64,000 nucleotides of DNA from Myrica gale (lineage: Eukaryota; Streptophyta; Magnoliopsida; Fagales; Myricaceae), in the NCBI GenBank assembly GCA_963930655.1, contig OZ005602.1, positions 27,789,840-27,853,839 on the forward strand, given 5' to 3'. How positions within the stretch are numbered: the stretch's first letter is position 1; every line of letters starts with the position of its first letter. The position numbers and the translations under genes were made by a program. Below are positions 23,999 through 37,100 of this stretch, in pieces. Below the pieces are notes generated by a model. It saw nothing but the letters and a program-made list of their open reading frames with translations, was not told the DNA's origin and made no database searches.

Positions 23999-25113
23999 CC
24001 ATTCAATATTTTGATATCCTTTCAAATTGCAACATTTTCTTTGCAACCAAATTGACATGGAATTTCCATGGTACATAAATAGTTATAGAACAAAAGAATA
24101 TGTGAAAATTCAAATGGACTTGGGTTCGTTGGTGGACTAAACAAATGGGCCAATGTAAAAGTACTTGTCCCACGACTAAAGCACGGGCTTCTCAACGCAA
24201 GTGCTAAGATAATATAGCTGGTACCTATGGCTCGTAGGATTACAAGTGACCCAGCCGAAGAAACAAGCCAAGAAAAAAAAAAAAGATTGTTAACGAGGAA
24301 GATCGTATTCATACAATCAGATGCATTAGCTCCCGCTATAAATAAGTACCAACTAATCACAACGTTCAAATTACATTATAGAATATGATTTGGTTTTTGG
24401 TAATTTTAATCCCCTTGGAGCTGAAAGATAGTTGGGACCTAGAAGTACACGTGGAGCATCGGCAAGCCATGCCCAATTTCAAGGATGATAGCTGTGCAAC
24501 CTACCTAGACACCACATGAGTTCCCAAATGCAAGTAACAATAACCCATGCAAGTAACAATAACCCAAAAGTCGCTTGACCAAACAAACATACAGAATAAA
24601 TGAACCTTTGGCTCATTCTTATTTGAAGAAACTTAGGTGACGTTCGTTTGGAAGAAATTTGTAGAATCCTGATAAAATTGTTAATATTTAGGTGATGTTA
24701 AAGTTACATTGACATGCGTGCAGAAATTGTTAAAAGAGATTGATATTTGTAAAAAAAATAATAAAATTTTCTATTGGAATACATGTGTTTTGTGATGTTT
24801 GGCATGTAAATATAAAAGTAGGATGCAAATCCTAAAAAAAACACTCAGAACATTAAATGGTGGAGACCCCCCGATCAGTATACAATGAGAAAATTATGGA
24901 TCAGTATACATAATGAGAAAATTATGTTGGTTTCTTCAACAAACTGAAAAATCTGCGTCCCAAAACCAACTTTCTTCTGGATTATCATATCCCAGATTCC
25001 AAACAAAATTAAGGAGGATATCGCTATTTGCATGCAAGTTGAACAAAAAATACAATACATACCAATATGCTGTTATTCTGCTCTTGCAGGGTATGTGGGA
25101 TTGGGGATGAGGT
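23999..25113. other. Intergenic tail before NAD-ME1 3' end
   Basis: Mostly AT-rich. A 19-bp tandem copy of ATGCAAGTAACAATAACCC occurs near 24533-24570. About 24640-24800 opens with 'taggtgacgttcgtttgg', a phrase typical of plant MITE ends. The right end is probably the NAD-ME1 3' UTR. No gene recognised. Confidence 0.4.
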
Positions 25114-28100
25114 TTAGTCATCCTTGTAAACCAATGTCGGGTACTCTGGACTCCACATGTTCTTCTTGACATATTCTACAATCTCTTCCTGCAAATCACA
25201 TATGGCTCTGAATTATGAGATGCATAAACTGCAAATCTTGTCCTGATATATATTATCTTTTTCTTCTTGTTCCTCCCTACCAAAACCCGATTTTCAGAAG
25301 TTTTCCCATTTGGAAAACCTGCTGATGTACTTCAACAAGCCGGCTAGACCCCCGTTTCCACTTTGGTCTCGAATGTTGGTCTGCTATTTGATTTGTTTAC
25401 CGGTGTTGAAACTGAGCTAGATTGCAGGGCATTGATGTGTGTATTTTTGTGGTGTTTTTAAGGAAATAAAATCAGTGGGAAATCTCCTTCGGGGATTTCG
25501 ACCTTGAACAAAAATTATAGTGCCAAAGTATTAATTTTTTTTGACAAGTAACCAAAGTATAAAAAATTAATCAGACCAATAAATTAGAAACCCTAGAACA
25601 TGGTTGAAGCCAAGTCCTCCCATCAAACGATAAGTACTTAGATGTACCACACGTTGCAGATGATAGGCTGAATTGAATAGTTTTCAATTGATGCTAATTT
25701 CTCCATCTATGTGCGCTTATGCAAGGAAAACTTGGACCACGGCCAGTTGCAAATTAGATTCAAGCTCTTTTCATCCAAAAGCCTAAGGTTCAATTATCTT
25801 AAAGTTGGATTACTGATCAGCAGAAAATATACCTGACTGAGTTTCCGTAGTTCTCGGGCATCCATTTCACGGTATCCTTCCGCTAGATCCTCTTCTATAG
25901 CTTCCTTTACCACAGCAGCAGCTACCTCCTGTGTTATATCTCGTATACTGCAAAAATCAAGGATGTCCGTAATAAGCACAGGGGGCGAGAAATAAAAGCA
26001 GCCAAACTGCCTCATAGCCAATAGTAAAGAAATGAAAGGAAGAGGCCCGATAGTACACCTAGATATTGAAGGGTATATAGTTCCTTTGAGGACCTCCTCT
26101 TCAGTCATATATGCAGCTAGGCTGTCAATTGCAAGTGTTTTAGAGAAAAACCAATGTCAGTGGCAAAAGCAGACTATTACACTCTGGAGAAGACAATCTA
26201 CAATCTTTAATAGATTTTGGAGCCTATCCTTCCAACCTAACCCAAACCCTCTACCTTCTGAAAGAGAGAGAGAGAGATACCACTTGGCTATCAAAGGTGT
26301 CGTTATGGCAAATAACAATAATCATGACTTGGGAACGCAACATCTACTACTCATTTTCATTCCCTTAAAATAACCATTGAGGAGATTGCATGCCAGGTCA
26401 TTGACTGCTTTTCGGTGGACAGACTGCTCAATTTTTATAGGGCAACAAAAATGAATTCGGAAAGGTGATATGATAAGTACCACTCTGCTGCAGCCTGTAA
26501 CATGCCATCAGAAATTACCCGGGAGCCAGATAGAAGAGTTCCAAGTCCGATGCTGCATCAAAAAATAAGTTAATAATAGAATAATCTGGGTAGTTGAGCT
26601 AGTGAAACTCTTCCATCATCTATCCACTTAGAAAAGAATAAAAAGAATGAATGAAACAAAAAAAATTGATGAAGGCCCTAGAAGGAGAAACATGAGACTT
26701 GTAGAAAAAAGAGGTGGACATCTGAGGGGCACCTAAGCTCATTAATAGCATGTTGGGAATATATAAGTTAGTAGTAGTTTTATAATTCCGAATAGGGGTA
26801 AATAAGGACTTAATGGTCAATTAAGCATTAGGGTTTCTCTAGGTTAAATTTAATCAGTCGTAAACTTAGAGAGTTATTCATTCATGTTGAGACTTATTGG
26901 TATGGCTTGTTTTGGCCTTGGAGACTTGAACTTTTGGATTCCCACAGTTCATAGCTCTTGGAAGACTTGGGCTAACTTAGTGCAATTCATTGAATCCAAG
27001 TTAGAAGATTTTATCCTTACAATTCATGGAATAGGGTTTGATCTAATTTATCCTTTTTTTTTTTTTTTTTGTATTTCAAATTGTACTCTTGCAATCTATT
27101 GAATAGAGTCGATTCAACCATCTTTTCTTTGTCTTGATATTGATTATCGTTCTATGTCAATTTCCAAACCTTATATAGTTAAATCTCATTGATTTGTTTA
27201 GATCATATCTTTACTTGAACAAGATCTCCAAATCACTTTTTTTTATAAGTAAGCACCGTTTTATTAAAGAGAGAGAGGAAAAGGTGAATTTAGTACAAAG
27301 ACTATACCGAAATCACTCAAAACATAAAAATGAAAAAACTAAGAAAATAAAAAAAAGTCCAGAAAATGACCCCCCAACAAAGCATTAGCCCAGCAGTAAA
27401 GAGGAAGGAACACATCGCCCTGCAAACTCCCTAGAGATCTAGCCGAATCCTCAAAACACCGTCTATTCCGCTCCCTCCAAAGGCACGACCAAATACACGC
27501 AGGTATCATCCTCCAAATTGTTGTCTAGAAGTTTTTCGTGTGAGGGCAATGTCGCTTTTTATTCGTAATTTTCGCTTGGAGTCCAAGGAGTTTCAAGTGA
27601 AGATTGGTGGGAAGGGTGATGTTCAGTTTTCGGAGTGGAGTAAAACTGTTACGAACTCGATTCGTATGGGGAAGTTCGGTGCTGTTTGGATGGTGAACAT
27701 GTCTAATAAGTTGATGGAAGCTTCTCCTGATATAGACTATGCATTCAAGTTTAACGAGTCCAAGCGCAGTTTTCTGGCTCAACGTTCTTGTAATAAGGGG
27801 GGTCGTTATGTGGCAGTAGTAGAATATGGAGGGCGTCGAAAGGAGGGGGTGGTGATGGTGCCGGAGGGCAAGGATCCACAAACTTCCGTCCCCAACAAGA
27901 GAGGAATTGAGGATCCACAAACCCTCAATTCTCAATTTGGATATCAGGATTGTGTAGATTGGTGGCTTGTTGTTGGATCCGGAGTAGGATCCTCAACAAA
28001 AACTCTTCCTTTAATTAGACTTACCCGGGAAAGAGGTACATGTTGTTACCCTGATTGCAATGTCCAATCCGACCATTTCCTGTGGAAGTTACAAGTAATT

Positions 28101-31100
28101 AAGCATCATATAAAAATTACTTGCAGAGAACTGCCCATTGCAAACTCCTCTATCAAAATAGAGAAGGAAAAGCAATGGATAACCATCATGCATCAAAGAA
28201 GTAACAAGCGAATTTGAAAGTTTCATGTGTAGCAAAAACCAGTGAATCAAAGGTGTTCTAAAACAGCTGAGTAATAAGAGTTTTACCACTTCTAAAGATT
28301 ACGAGTAATTTCACTGTCTTATCAAATTAAACCGCATGAAGGGACCTTGAAATAGATACAAATTGCATGTATGTATCATAATAAACATTATGGTCTCACT
28401 ACATACCAAGATCCACGTCTTTGAATGGGCTTCCACTTGCAAATATAATATTCTCGCCCACAATGGAGAATGCTTCTTTGGGGGTGCATTCAGCTGTCAC
28501 ACATAAAAGGAGGATAGAGAAATGAAGGTCAAAACTGTAAACAAAGGCAATTTACCGTATAGTTTTTATCCGCCACAAGAACGAAGCAGAATGATATATC
28601 TATACCATTTGTTGTAGGGTTTGACATCGCAAAGATGGCTGGTCTTGTTGATGTTGAACCTTTAAGGGCCTCTAATACCTAAAATAGTGAATGCATCATA
28701 TCAATTTTCGCAGAAAAAATCAACTCGCAGAATACTTCATAAAATTGGATAAGCTACCAAGACAACAAAAATTCCCTCTACATAATTAAAATTAGTAAAG
28801 ATACCTGACAAGCTATAAGTCAATAGAGAAAGCAGGAAAGTCCTTTTGTTTTCTAGGAGATCCCAATATATGTGCTCAATTTCCAAAGATAGAAATATTT
28901 TCTCTTGTTTTACCATCTTACGCTTTCCTTTTTGCAGACAGAGAGAGAGATTCTTTCCGAATAAATATTAAGGGCATATATGAAAAAAATCTTGTCATTA
29001 ACAGCCAAGACATCTAATTCTGACAGCGAGAGGGTGATATATTATCTAGTCCTAAAAATTGAAGCATGATAACTAAAGGCTACAGGCCCGTAGAGTTCAA
29101 GACATGAAATACAAATATTAATAAATGAAAATAAGGAACAAAGACCTCATTAATCTCCGTATGAATACTTTCCTGGTACCTCTTTTGAGAACAAGCCCCC
29201 AACTGCTGATAATCCAAGAAGCACATCCGGCATCACTGCCCGTACCTGATTAGCAAAGGTGAACAAAATGTGATCAGAAACTTATCAACTTAAATTAGTA
29301 ATCACAAATTTCTCTCTTAAGTCAATCTTGGACAAGACAGGATTCATTGTTCTATAATTGCCTTTATCCTCTTTTTTTTTTTTGTAATAAGTTGCCGAAA
29401 ATAGACAAAAGCAAGATAAAAAAGAAGAAAGATTCTGTATTTGTTATTTTCCCATTGGTGAATACCTGCAGAAACTCTCATTAACAGGAAAGCTTGGTGA
29501 TTTCAAATGATATATGCTTAGCAGAGGACTACATATATTGAAAATAATTGAAATTTTTTTCACAAACCACTTCCACAAGACTTGCGCCTTCTCTTAAGCC
29601 CTGGTGATTAGTTTCTTTGACCTTCCTTGCAAATGGAATGACATCTGGATCAATATTTTCACGCTCCTCTGTGATCAGTCCCTGGACAAGAAAAACAGTG
29701 AATTTAATTCTCATCTCCACCCAGTGAGAAAAGATCTCCCTCAATGTCCAAGATGATCACATAACGAGAGATGAGCATAATATAAAGACCAGCATCACAA
29801 GAAAGAAGACCTTATAGCCTCCATAAGGCTACGGAACTCAAGCTTGACAAACAGCCCATATGGGCGTAGTCTAACGAAACAATTTTGCTAGTGGTGACTT
29901 TCAAAATGTAAATATTTTTGGGAACTCGTGCATATGAACAAACAGAAGTGCTGGCCTTAGAAGGACTGTGTGCTGCAAACCATTTGATCATATGCACTGT
30001 CATTGCAACCATTGGACTGTCTGCTTAAGAATCTAACCATTGCATAATCTGTATGTCAGACCGACAAATATGAGAACACGCAAGCAGTCCAGAAAACAAG
30101 ATAGATGAGAAAAAACAAGAAAGCCCTTATTACTTTAGGATTTTTTTTCCTCGCATTCCTACCCATTGAAACATCCCATGATGACATTAGAAAGCACAGA
30201 AGGCACATCAAGGTTTAGACATTAGACCTGCAGGCATGATCTATACCATTCCAACTCTGGTTAATGTGAATTCATGAGAATCACCAAAACATGACCAGTT
30301 TTGTCAACAGGCTCTAACCGTTAATCATAGATTCATATCGTTTGTTAAACTCTGGTTCTTGGGAATATAAAATAGCATTTTTGGTTTCCAATTTGACTTC
30401 GTCAATTCTAATGTCTCTGGGGAACTCCATCAGCAAACATGACTCAGACTCATTATCACATGGCAGAGTAGCAGATGACAGAATTTCAGAGTGTCACTAC
30501 TGACCTTGGCATCAACTATCCAGAACTGACTCCGTGCACTCTCAAAAGCAGATTCATTATTTCCTAACATCCTTGCCATTGTTTTCCTTACAGCATTTAC
30601 AACCCCTATTCCTGCACTGCAACAGTGACAAAGCTAAGCAAAAAAACATAGGAGTCAAGATTCCATGCTAACCATGCAGGTACTTTACTCTTGATATCAC
30701 ACAAAACATTAGACATGTGCAGAAGAATTAAACCCTAATGAAGGATTGGCATGACTCTAACAGCTCTTAGCAACATCATCAGCAGGTTTGCAAGATTATA
30801 GAGATAATGAGTAAAGTAAAATGATGAACAAAAATAATGCAGGGACATTGCCAAATAATGTGTTGAAACTAGAAAGACAACGGAAATGAAAACCCAACAG
30901 CAATTTGACAGAAAAGGAGACTCACTAATGATATTTTTTGGTGAACAATAGTGCCCCAGAACCCAATTCTCATTGGCCATTTGAAGTTATAAAATAAAGA
31001 ATAGAAGAACCATTATGGTAGTTGGTAGAATAACAGAACCTGAGGAGGGCAGTATGCAGTCTTCTTGAAGAAAATTAAAAATCTCAGAAACTCCTTTAAC

Positions 31101-34100
31101 GAGTAAAATGAAAATCTTATGATAAAAGAAGAAACCTAAGTGTACAAAAAGCATCCAAAGAAAAAGATTCCCTTCAAGAATTACAAGGAACATAATCATT
31201 GTCAAGCATCTCAGCCAGCTTTCACCCATCCTATAATCTTTTACCACTAACTTCGACTTCTCATGGTAACATCCGATTGGACTTCTGTATACTTCGCTGA
31301 TATTCCATTTTCTATACTGTTGCTACATCTCAACATCCTCACATGAACTTGTTTGGTGCATGATTTTATCGTCGGAGACTTTTAAATCATCAAACATGAA
31401 CTTTTTATTTAGATTTAAATTAATCTTCTTTGCTTTTTTCCAAGAAAAATTAGAACTACTCTACCTCCTCTTTTGTTAGCATCATTCTTCGATGAGCACA
31501 TTCTGAACTTCCGAATGATTATCTAGTACACTTTGACTCTCGGTGGATGTTGATTACTAGGACTGTGTTCCATAACCATTTCTCTTCTTATTCACCAACT
31601 AAAAACTCAAATCCTCTTCTCTATAGAAAAGAAATGCCCAACCTTCCAGCACCAGCCACAACAATCTTCTGCTTTGGAAAGTCTATCATTGGCTTTCCTT
31701 GTGCTCTAACAGCTCCTAAAAGCCCAGCAATTGCAACTCCTGCTGTTCCCTGTAAGGTGAATAGAAACAAAACAATGGAATGAGTCTATGAGTTAATTAT
31801 ACCGCTTGATGCTCCAACACATTTGTGTGTAACCTTCCTCGATGTGTATTGTATTTCAATTATGAAGGAGTATATGCTTTCAAGGGTTGCTGAATTTCTG
31901 GTACATGGACCATATCAATTTCTATTTGATTTCAACAAGAAGAAACATTGCCAAAGACAGAAGAGCACTCTTAAAAAGTGTCTAGAAATAAGAATTCCAA
32001 CTCATTAGCAGGAAACTCAAAGTCATCAAAGGTGCGATTATTTTTCCCTCTCTACAAACATCCATGTAAGGCAAAAAGGCTGTGTTCTAGATTGAACTGC
32101 TTCTATGCCATTTTTTTTATAAGCAAGTTAAATTTTATTAAAGAAAAAAGAGTTGACAGTACAAGAGATTATATTGAAAACACTAGAGCATACAAGCTAA
32201 AAAATTCAGAAAATCCGGAAAACCCTCAAAAGGAAAACCTAAAACCGAATTTGCCCACATAAAAAGAGAATGCAACATACAACCCCCCAAACAATCCAAA
32301 GACATGGCCTTGTTCTCAAAACATCTCCCACTCCTTTCCCTCCACAAACTCCACCAAATTCAAGTCGGGATCATCTTCCAAATGGCTGAGGTGATAGGAT
32401 TCTTAAACTTCCTCCTCCATCAACACAAAACATCCACCACCTTCCTAGGCATAATCCAATCATAGTTGAGAATACTCAGCACATGCGCCCATAATTGTCT
32501 CGTCACCGTGCAATGAATAAGGATATGATCAACCGTTTCTCTGTCCCCCTTACACAAGTAGCACCACTCCGTCAAGCACACTCCCATCCTCCTTGTCATA
32601 CATGTGCCAAATATAATCGTTGTTTCGGTTCAATTTTACTAATTCTTCATTCTAGAAACACCCTTTTGGGACTCACTATAACATCTTCTGTTAATTGCAC
32701 TAGCGTTCTGCCTAATTTTATAAAGCAAGTTTGGTATAAACAAGCCTTGAACGTTATCTTGTGCAAATCCACAAGATGAGCTGGTACAAGTACTGCTAGA
32801 TCAAGGAGGCAAAGATAATAAAGAGTGGAAGAATTAGTAAAATTGAACGAAACAAGGATACCCACTCTTTATTATCTTTGCCTCCTTGACCTAGCAATAC
32901 TTGTACCAGCTCATCTTGTGGATTTGCACAAGATAACGTTCAAGGCTTGTTTATACCAAACATGCTTTATAAAATTAGGCAGAACGCTAGTGCAATTGAC
33001 AGAAGATGTTATAGTGAGTCCCAAAAGGGTGTTTCTAGAATGAAGAATTAGTAAAATTGAACCAAAATAACGATTATATTCGGCACCTTTATGAAAAGAT
33101 AAAGGCATAATTATAACAATGCTCAGCCATTCAAGTGTGTTGGCTATAAGTTCACAAATACATACTAGTTATACTTCAAGATATACCTATCATCAAAGCT
33201 TAAAACACTAGTAGAAACCATAATTGCTTTAAACATGTGACGTTGGAACAAGAATAAATGATGTAGAAATACATTACCGTCAAAAAAATAAAGAGACATT
33301 TCAAAGTAACAAAGAAATTCAATTACCTGGACATCATCATTAAACATCCTGTAAGAATTTCTGTAACGCTGCAACAACTTGAAGGCCCACTTGCTTTGAA
33401 AATCTTCAAACTGCACAAACCCAAGTTTTTTTTTATCTCCTTTTGAGAAAACACAAAAGTGTCATCATGCAGTTCAGCTGCTAATGATTAAATAGGGAAT
33501 GTTGCTACGAAAAAACCCAATTTAGGGGGATTGAAGGGAGCTGTTCAGACAAATCACAGAGTCTGGGATATTGAAGAAGAGGTAGCACCTATAAGGAAGA
33601 TATTACAGAATCACCCGGAGTGGAGCTTAATTTGGACACCAAGGGATGAAAACTATGCGGCTCATAATTTAGCCAAGTGGTGCGCCAATCAGTAATTGGT
33701 GATATATGTGTTGCTAGTTTACTTACTGACGTAATGAATTGTGATGTGATAGCTCTTACGAGCATGTCTGATCAATGAAGAGAAGGAATGTTGCTACGAA
33801 AAAAAGGATTAAATAAGCATATTTGACACTTAAATTACCTGCACAATCACATTCGGCCAGCGAGTAAACACTGCATTCATAAATTCATCAATGACAGCAA
33901 CATACTCATCACCATCAAGACGATGTTGTTGCAAACCCAAATCTGGTAATAAGGATTCAACTCATCATATTTTCAGATGATAGGTTGAAAAAGAAGAAGA
34001 ACAAATACAAGTGAATCCATAGTTGTCAAAAAAAAAAGCATTTCCTTTTTCCACATCAGGATTCCAACCCCTCCCCCCCCTCTGGGTTTTGGCTTGTGAA

Positions 34101-37100
34101 GGACTTATCATACTTTTTGCATGTCATCTTTCTCTTCATAAAATTTCTGTTTGTGCTGTGCCGGGTGATGAGAATTTGTGGGGTCATATTGGTGTGGGTG
34201 TGTGTATTTGAGACCTGGCATCCTGCTATTTGTAATCAATCTTTCCTCAACAAGCTAGATTTACCAATTGAACAAGCGATGCAAGGACAACACAGCCTCA
34301 AAAGTCCATAGACCTATCGCAGGCATACAAAGGCATCATAGAGGTCTAAAAAATTGTCTTTTTCTTCAAAAATGGGGATGCACATTGTCTCAAGAAACAC
34401 GAGTAGTAAGTGCCTTTTCTTGGACTAGCATAACGTCTGGATGGTCAATAAGGAACAACAGTCATTAGGAAAAGGGTATATATTATACACGGTGCAACTA
34501 CTACATTATCACTGGAAATGAATAAAAACAGACTTACACAAAGGGTCTTTGATCAGCTTCTCATTGTCAGTTCCAACGTCAATCATAACAGGGAGTACCT
34601 GTCAGAAGGAAATATCAAATAAGAAAAATAAATCTTTAAATAATAGTCAGTAAGAAATGACGCTTGGTTGGGTTGAGTTGTTCATTACAAAAATCGAAAA
34701 TTGAGAGAAGGGGATATGAATGAAGAGCAGAGAATAAATCAGCTCAAATGCTAAATAGTAATAAAAGAATGATCTCAGTGACGAATAACAAGCAAAACTT
34801 TTAGTCATCCATTATTAGGACTCTACGTAATATGATCCAGCAGCACACAATCAATTAGGAACCATCCTTTCATCCTTCAACCTGAAAAGAAAACTGTAGT
34901 ACTCTCCACCACTGAACAGTAATATTCTCTAGCACTATGCAACTGCTGCACTCTTTCTGTCTCCTCTAATACACATCAATTGCTACTGCATTGTACAATT
35001 TGTTAAAATCGAACAAATACTCAAGCCACGAGTGCTCCTAACTAATCCTGAATTATTTTCACTAGGTAGAGACATCTTCAACTATTCAGCAGCACAGAGC
35101 TGTCAAACTGGATTGATACGCTTAAAGATACTATCTTAATACTTCCATCTCTGTAGGGACTGCTTACTCTACAGATGTTCCATCAAAGTATCAAGCTAGC
35201 CTTTGAAGAAAATCCCATTCCACCTATTCTATTCAGGAGTAAAGCAGTAGGATTGTAAACTTATCAGCAAGAGGATAACGCCAACTTATAATTATTCCAT
35301 TCTTTTTTCATGTAGATTCAAAGGTACCGTAATGCATATCAAACGACATAATTTACATTCATAATGGGTATAAAACTAGGAATAGAAAGATATGACACAT
35401 TAAGGAAACAATACCCGTTGAGGGTTTATTCCTGCAGCAGCAACATAGAGATCCAGCTTCCCAATAGCAATTCCAATTCCCTGAACTCCGAGATCTCCGA
35501 GACCTAGTATTCTGCTTCCATCTGTAACAACAATCATATCAACCTGCAAAATCAAGGTCTTCAATATCCAATTACTTATAAGAGGACTAAAAAATTTATA
35601 AAACGACAAAGAAATTCTTTTGATGCCCAATATCATCAACAGAAAAACCTGATCGGCTGGCCAATTATAAACCATAGACATCATTTCTCCACGATCGGCT
35701 GCACTGAAATACATTCCCCTGGGCCTTCGAAACAAACTGCTGTAATTTTGGCAAACCAGACCTACAGTTGGAGTATAAACTATAGGTGCATATTCCTCAA
35801 TATTGGCGATTAAAACCTGTCAATTTCAGAAATGATGTTATGATTGAATTATTTAAGAATTAGATCATAAGGTTAGCTGTCTAGAATGTTTTTTGCTACC
35901 ACAAATGAGCTGTAAATACCAACATAATGCCTATTTTGAATGGAAGTGTGAGATATTAATTACAAATATGGAAGGCAGCTGAGAGGATATGGCAGAGTAT
36001 ATATTTCCAAACATACTCAAAACCAACCTAAGCGAGTGGCAGAAAAAGTTTCTCGTATTGCAAAAATTAGTTTTCTTTAGTAAGAAAACTATTCAAGTAA
36101 AGAAAATTATGAATGCAAAATAGTGGTTCAATATCAGTAGAGTAGAACTCTGCCTCAGATCTATCTTTAAATCTTGGACCAGGAAAAACCTTTCCCTACC
36201 TCCCTCCTTTGTTCATTGTTCTCTTCAACAGCACACTACTTTTTGCTCATCTTCCTTAATTTCACCTTTTTTTTTCCTTTTACATTTGCACTACCCTAAT
36301 AGAAGTTGTCTACCCCACATCACAGTAAAAAGTCAGTCTTCTACATCTTTACCTTGAACCTATCGTATTATCTTCTCATTGCTTAGGTCTAATGATCAAC
36401 AACTCCATACAGGAAGTTTAGCAACTACTGCAGGTAATAATTTAACCATAGAGAGGGAACACTAACTTTCAATGGTAAATGCACATAAAACAGGAGAACA
36501 TCTAAAAGCAGGCGCCTTTGAAAAAAATAAATAGACAAAGGAAGAAAATTATCAACCCACCTTATGGTACATTGTCTCATTTCTATCATGCAACCGGTTC
36601 AGTATCCGCCATTTTGCCAGTGCATTTGGTTCATATGGTCCATCTCTTGCATTCACTTCAAGCTTCTTGAGGTCATCCACTGTTGAACTAACAAATATTA
36701 GCATTAACATTGCTGAAAGATAAGAATAACACCATAGAAATGAGATGTTAATTCGTACATATATGATTGCAGAAGGCTCACAACCTGACATAGGCCAATT
36801 GCCTTTAATATTTCGTAAAAAACAAGGTTTATGTTTCTTCATCAGTTTTACCTTAATGCTACTCTTAATTAAGCCGCCCATGATAAGCCATATTGTGTAA
36901 TGATTAAAGGATTGGAAGTGTAGAGAGGCCAGATCTAGAGTCCTCCACAAATTTGGATAGTATAAGAAATTTTTGTAAGTGCCTTGACAAGTTACCACCC
37001 ATCCTCTCACACAAAAAGAAGCCTCAGACTTTAATGTCCAGCTCTCTCATGTAAAGAAGCAAAAAGAGTAGAAGTTCTCAACTTTCAGTCTTATATATTT

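Noticed and set aside
27540-28217. 225-aa plus-strand ORF as a host gene
   Set aside because: Its 5' part looks like a retroelement ORF1 fragment and its 3' part is antisense to a NAD-ME1 exon and intron; no start context, introns or domain order of a host gene.
32495-33108. Two ORFs sharing a 50-residue sequence, as a duplicated gene family
   Set aside because: They are the same palindrome arm read on the two strands plus the LINE edge; no known domain.
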